64,000 bases of DNA from Panonychus citri (taxonomy: Eukaryota; Arthropoda; Arachnida; Trombidiformes; Tetranychidae): assembly GCF_014898815.1 (NCBI RefSeq), contig NW_026515473.1, forward strand, positions 1 to 64,000. The letters run 5' to 3'. This document shows, one piece after another, positions 58,970 through 64,000 of this stretch. The notes beneath the pieces were generated by a model. It was not told the origin of the DNA, did not search any database, and saw only the letters and a program-made list of their open reading frames with translations. The first letter of the stretch is position 1. The number at the start of each line of letters is the position of its first letter. Made by a program: the position numbers and the translations under genes.

Positions 58970-59600
58970 TAAAGGGAAGTTTTTTTCAATATCTTCCTGA
59001 ATACATTGAACATTTTTCCGAATTTAGAGCGACTCAGCTTCATGTTCTATGGTAAATTATTGATGCTGAATAAGTGATCTAGATTAATACAAAACTATTT
59101 TTAAAGAGTAACAAAGTTCTTAATGTTGGTCCAAATCTATGCAATCTCAAGATTCTTGAATTTGCTTCAGACCAATGGAATTTGCGTTTACGGATTTCAT
59201 TTGATGAACTTTTGTACATCTTTGGAAAACGCTTTTATGAGTTGTTCAAATGGTGATCGCTATGCTAATATCTATCTAAAGAACTACTATTTAAGAGATT
59301 TGGTGATTACAAAACATTACGTGAGTATCGAGATTCTTTTGCAATCAGAATCATTTTTATCTGTTTTTTATTTCAAGGCACTTGCCGAATGCATTACAGC
59401 CATTCTTACGAAAACTGTTATCAAAATTTAAATAATCTTGCGATTAGAGGAAGTGACGAAATAAACGATGATCGAATAAAATAATTGGTAGCAATTCTAC
59501 CAGAAATAAAACTGTTGAACTACAGAAGATCCGGAAAAAGTCACTGAGAAATCAGTTGATTTCTTATCAGCCTTGAATCCAATCGATTAGAATTGGCGAA
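58970..59600 (+). pseudogene. F-box relic, exons 4-6 (copy of 44160-44790)
   Basis: Same relic. Exon 5 NFCTSLENAFMSCSNGDRYA is open, exon 6 has stops. Confidence 0.7.
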
Positions 59601-59802
59601 GTGGAAATTTTGACCATGAAAGTGTATGTTACCGTTGTAATTTTGAGTCTTCGTTTTTGATTTTTACCTTGATTGTTATTCTACTATTGAATGCTTCGCT
59701 CAAAGGGTGTCTTTGGATGTTCCTCGACCCAAGTAAGAGATAAACACACGTTTCTTGCGAAAAAATATAAAAATTAAATCGTATTGACTGGTTATCGATG
59801 TA

Positions 59803-60216
59803 CAGTCAAATCACTTGGAAGGGAACAAAAAATCAACAATTCGAAACACAAAGCATTTTATTGAAACTAATCCGTTTTAGGTTAAGACGCTTAATCTTTT
59901 TTGCTCAAAATATCGAAACAGAATTCATTTTTCTCGGAACACAAGTCATTTTTATCGAAACAACTATCGAAATAAGCATGTTTATCATCCTAAGGCCAAA
60001 GTGCTTCGAATCCATTTAAAGTGTAGGACTGGTCCTGAGATAGAAATAGCCTTTAGTGTTCCGATAAAAATGAATTCTGTTTTCAGAAAAATGAATTGTG
60101 TTTCGATATTTTGACTTGAACGGATTAGAAGAGTTGACTTTAAGCAGATCAGTTTCAATAAAATGCTTTCTGTTTCAAATTAATGATTTTGTGTTCCCTT
60201 CCAAGTGATTTGACTG
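59803..60216. mobile_element. 414-bp mariner-type fold-back MITE
   Basis: The ends CAGTCAAATCACTTGGAAGG and its exact reverse (CCTTCCAAGTGATTTGACTG) are flanked by TA. The paralog at about 44988 reads GATGTAGCATG with a single TA and no insert. Inner parts are also inverted (AAGCATTTTATTGAAACTAA against the reverse near 60150-60172), so the element can fold on itself. The open frame at 59798-60019 is not a transposase. Confidence 0.92.
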
Positions 60217-60243
60217 TAGCATGATTTATTGAAGCTTTAGAGT

Positions 60244-61805
60244 TCATTCATCAATTAGGCGCGGAAGATCATCAAAAGGTCTATAAAAACAATGCTTCAT
60301 AAAATCGAATCCGTAGACAATTGATTCTCGAGGATTATCGTATTTAGGCCAGTCATTTGGTTCCTTTTCACAATCATAATAGATTTTTATGGATCGATTA
60401 GACTCAAGACAGAATTTAGATAAAAATCAGCTGATTTAACAGTAACTTTTGGATCCTCTGAAGTCCATCAGCTTTATCATTGGTAATAATTTTACCAATT
60501 CTGTAACACGACTATCATCCATTTTATAACCTCCGTCGATCGCAAGATTATGTAAATTTGGATACTTGGAAAACAGTTTTCGTAAGAATGGCCATGTTAA
60601 GTTGTCTGTCGATGGCTATGATGAAAATTGATTTAAATGAAATTCATATATGAAGGCTGTTGTAGAATGGATTGAATGGTGAATTATCATACGCAAAGAG
60701 TGATACGAACTAGAAAATTAATTCAATTGTCATATCCTTAACACAATTTACTTTAGAATAAATTAGATACATACTGTATTTACAATTACCAAATCCCTTA
60801 AATTGTAGTTCTTTCGAGCCATGTTGGTAAATTCATCATCTGATTGGTCACAAATGTAAGCACTTTCCAAAGATGGACAAAAGTCCATCACATGAATTGC
60901 ATTACAGGTACCAAACTGCCCATCTACAGTAGACTCAAAGATCTTCAGATTGAATAAATTTGGACCATCATAACGAACTGGTTTCCCTTTAAGAATAATT
61001 CTTCAATTAATTTAGATAATTAATCAAAAAGTACACGTGTAATTTACCACAGAACTTAACGTTGATTCTCTTTAAATTCGGAAAGTATTCGACGAGTTCA
61101 TTCAGATCATTTAGATCAAAAGCGCAATCAAAGTAAATTTGTTTCAACTGATCAGGACAAAAGAGTTTTTTATACTCCATCATTTTATTATCCATTGCGA
61201 CCATCTCGATATTTTCCAAATTGAGATTATAACCATCAGTTAGATCAACCAGTCCTTTTATTTTCGGATTATTGTCAACCATTGGTCTATAATTTGATGA
61301 TATCCATGGTTTATCACCAACGTAAGGAAAGAGATCAATGGCCTTGAGCCATTAAAACGAACAAAATTAATAAACTACTAGTAAACCATTTCTATTTAAT
61401 ATCTACCCTGAGATTTGGTAACAATTCCCTTAAATCATAAACTTCGATAGTTTCTGGATCCTCCATCCATACTTTTGAATGATCTAAATGTTTAATTGTC
61501 ACTCCTAGAAGTCGATAGAATCGGTTAAGAATTTCTGACACAATAATTTAAATGTGAATTTTACTTACTGTTGAGAAGATATTTAACTTTCTTGAATCTT
61601 AGATCAATCAAATTGGACCATTTTGAACAGACTAAAGAAACAAAAACAATTGAAATTTAGTATTGAATTAATACTACAATTTATTAATTATCCACAGTTG
61701 AACTTTTAAGCTTTTACCTTTAGACAATTGAATCAGCTCTTCTAATTCGAAGAAGTTGTCGAAGATCAACCAGAGACAATCATCAATCAAATCGTTCAAT
61801 AGCAT
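60244..61805 (-). CDS. F-box/LRR protein, copy 2, exon 6 frameshifted
   Basis: Copy of 45016-46580, ATG at 61805. Exons 1-5 are the same. In exon 6, runs are shortened at about 60422 (TAAAAATCAG versus TAAAAAATCAG) and 60449 (AACTTTTGG versus AACTTTTTTGG), giving a net frameshift. Confidence 0.7.
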
Positions 61806-62115
61806 AATTACATATAATTCACTGAACAGTTAAAATAAAAATCGCCAATGAAATAAAAATTAATAATTTTAAATTAGGAATAACCTTAAACATGTGCCTC
61901 ATCACTCGGTTTGTGGCTCCTGAAGGAAAAGTGAAAGGGTTTAAATTAAATCAACCGCTTCTTTTGAACAGTTTGATTGTATCAAAAAACAGTTCGAAAT
62001 CATTAGTTATTTTCAGCGTCTTAATCTATTTCAAGGCACAGATATTCATCAGCAATTGAGATTCATAATCACACTAATTCATTCAATGGTCAATTCAATC
62101 TTTCGGAAATCGACT

Positions 62116-62230
62116 GTCCTAATTTCCTATTTCACATAACCTTGCGATTACTGGTTTTGTCGAAAAGTTTGAGGATAATCATTCAAAAGAACTGGTGAGA
62201 TTATTATCAGAGATGAAATAATTTAAGGAT
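62116..62230 (+). pseudogene. F-box exon 6 start, relic (copy of 46891-47005)
   Basis: Same remnant. Confidence 0.6.
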
Positions 62231-62498
62231 AATAATTAAGGAATAAATTTTCTTTTGTCATGACAAAAATATGGTACGAAAATTTCTCTCCCTCAGAGTT
62301 GTAATGATAAGTGAATTTGTTGACATTTTAGTTTGATTTCGATTTTTGAATCGAGCGCTCGTATCCTAAACCTCACATGTGAAACAAACTTTTTTACCGC
62401 CTTGTGTTATACAAAACTTAGTATCGAAAGTTTCATATTCAAAACTTCAATTTAGTGACTTCGTTTTTTTCACTTTACCCATTTAGTGAATTATAGTT

Positions 62499-64000
62499 AT
62501 GTTATTAAACGATTTACCTGATGATTGTCTCTGGTTGATCTTTGACAAATTTTTCAAATTAGAAGAGTTGATTCAATTGTCTAAAGGTAAAAGTATAAGA
62601 GTTTGAATCTTAGAGGAAATTTACTGAAATTTGAAATCTTTTTTCTTCTTTTTCTTATTCTTTAGTTTGTTCAAAATGGTCCAATTTGATTTCCATACGA
62701 CTCAAAAAAGTTAAATATCTGGTAAATTGTGAGTAAATTTTTAGTCGATTCTTGATTTTTTAGATTAATTTTCACAGTTCCATCGATTTCAAGGGTTCGA
62801 TGTTCATAAACACGATTATTCCAAAATATGGATGGAGAATCCAAATACTTTGTCTGATTACAATCTTCAAGAGCTTTTACCAAATCTCAGGGTAATTATA
62901 TCTAAATGATAACAATTAGAAATTTAATCTACAGTAAGTCACACACTTATTTTGCATGTTTGACAAAAGTGAGGAGATTAGATGGCAATGAAGAATCTTC
63001 ACAAAATAAGTGTGTGACTGTATTTGTTTAATGCTCGATAACTAAATTGATTATAATTCTTTTCGATGGTTTTAGATTGTCAATTTCCCTTTTGTTTCCG
63101 TTGGACAGGCGTCTCACGCGGTCGATGTCAGAAAAGTGGTGAATGATAATCCGAAAATAAAAGGATTAATTCGAATCAATAGTCGCGATTCTGATTCATT
63201 CAATGGGCACAACTTGGAGAATATCGAAATGATTTCGATGAAATCTCTGGATTTTGATTACAAAAAAATCTTTCGACCTGATCAGTTGAAACAAATCCAC
63301 TTGTACGATGCTTCCATTGACGAGCTTCCTAAATGCGCTGAATATTTTCCAAATTTGAAACGACTCAATATTTCGTTTTGTGGTAAAATTTCTAAATTCG
63401 ACTTATTTTCTAGATTAATGAAAGAATTATGTTTTTTAGGAGGAGAAGTAGATTACTATGGCCCAGAATTTACCAATCTCAAGATTCTTGAACTTAATTC
63501 ATATCAAGCGTATGGTACTTATAACGGATTTCGTTTGATGGACTCTTGTCCGTATCTTACGAGCGCTTTTATGAGACTTCCAATAGGAAATGTTAATACT
63601 GATGAAGCTAAAAGGAACTATAATCTGAAGGATTTGGTTATTGATCTGGTGAGTATTAAATCTCAGTTTTGTTTTGATTAGTAAAAATAGTTTTTCTTTA
63701 TTCATCCGAAGCCAATGAGAGAATTTCCTAATTTCACTTGGTCACACTTGCGAAAACTGTTGTCCAAATATCCAAATTTACAAAATCTTGCTATCAGAAA
63801 AAGTGAAGGTATTGGGAATAATCATGTAGAAAAATTGGTTCGATTATTACCAGAGATAAAACTATTAGACTTGAGAAGTTGTGAAAATGTTACTGGAAAA
63901 TCAGCTGATTTCTTGTCTAAATTCTGTCTTGAATCCAAGCGATCAATCAAAATCTATTATGATTGTGAAAAGGAACCGGACGACTGGCCCAAATACGATA
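62499..64000 (+). CDS. F-box/LRR protein, copy 2, cut by window end
   Basis: Copy of 47271-48863. ATG 62499; exon 4 about 63078-63384; exon 5 from about 63441 (GEVDYYGPEFTNLKILELNS) is open; exon 6 from about 63713 is open (LPEIKLLDLRSCENVTGKSA) to the window end within DDWPKYD. Every visible exon is in frame, so this copy looks functional while the partner is broken in exons 5 and 6. Confidence 0.82.
62932..63020. mobile_element. 89-bp mariner-type MITE in intron 3 (copy)
   Basis: Same element and insertion point as 47706-47794. Confidence 0.75.

Larger units (their letters stand above)
49121..64000. repeat. Large duplication, unit 2 (internally deleted, cut by window end)
   Basis: 49121-52922 matches 28272-32160. 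52923-64000 matches about 37556-48760. The ~5.4 kb from 32.16 to 37.55 is missing in unit 2. Unit 2 differs further by four insertions/deletions described separately. Confidence 0.85.

Noticed and set aside
59798..60019. 73-codon frame inside the 59.8-kb element
   Set aside because: It starts in the inverted end and has no transposase features.
1..64000. tRNA or rRNA genes
   Set aside because: No cloverleaf with A/B boxes or rRNA core was recognised by eye; a covariance-model scan would be needed to exclude tRNAs.

Overview
The window is nuclear DNA of a small-genome arthropod. Its genes have six short exons separated by 50-90 bp introns with GT..AG borders. Base composition is AT-rich, stop codons are followed by AATAAA signals, and there is a Kozak-less ATG context and a TATA box. 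Nothing looks bacterial: no operons, Shine-Dalgarno sites or CRISPR. An AT-rich compact genome with a lineage-specific F-box/LRR expansion, an acid lipase and an abundant small secreted helical protein suggests a mite, most plausibly a spider mite (Tetranychidae). That species call is inference, not read from the sequence.

Layout. (1) 1-13 kb is an F-box/LRR cluster, mostly minus strand (genes at 1-212 partial, 836-2305, 3105-4593, 8699-10181, 11189-12748) plus one plus-strand gene (5963-7392). It is littered with F-box exon relics and five decayed pieces of an anoctamin gene. (2) 11.17-24.95 kb is a tandem duplication of a ~6.9 kb unit. Each copy has one F-box gene and one two-exon anoctamin (TMEM16) gene of ~925 residues. 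(3) 25.9-27.6 kb is an intact four-exon acid lipase with a complete Ser-Asp-His triad. (4) 28.3-49.1 kb is a second, larger unit: a two-exon secreted helical protein gene, then F-box genes and relics on both strands. (5) 49.1-64.0 kb is a second copy of unit 4 lacking ~5.4 kb (32.16-37.55 kb in copy 1). The deletion cuts one F-box gene in its last exon. The window ends inside this copy.

The F-box family has a rigid design: exon 1 is 88 nt, exon 2 63/69 nt, exon 3 95-104 nt, exon 4 about 289-313 nt, exon 5 206-221 nt and exon 6 360-387 nt, with intron phases 1-1-0-1-0. Exons 1-2 carry the F-box (Skp1-binding), exons 3-6 a leucine-rich-repeat substrate-binding part, with a family tail of the type YGFDFMKHCFYK...LIDE. 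These would act as substrate adaptors of SCF ubiquitin ligases. About six copies are fully open as given (836, 3105, 5963, 8699, 11189, 31049, 45016 starts/stops checked exon by exon). Others are broken by truncation or by one- and two-base losses in homopolymers.

The paralogous copies allow direct comparison of filled and empty sites. This reveals small non-autonomous transposons with clean target duplications: an 8-bp hAT-type, a 9-bp Mutator-like and several TA-flanked mariner-type elements. It also shows short palindromes present in only one copy, and blocks of homopolymer contraction that alternate between copies and look like consensus errors. Broken genes in the duplicated blocks should therefore be read with caution.
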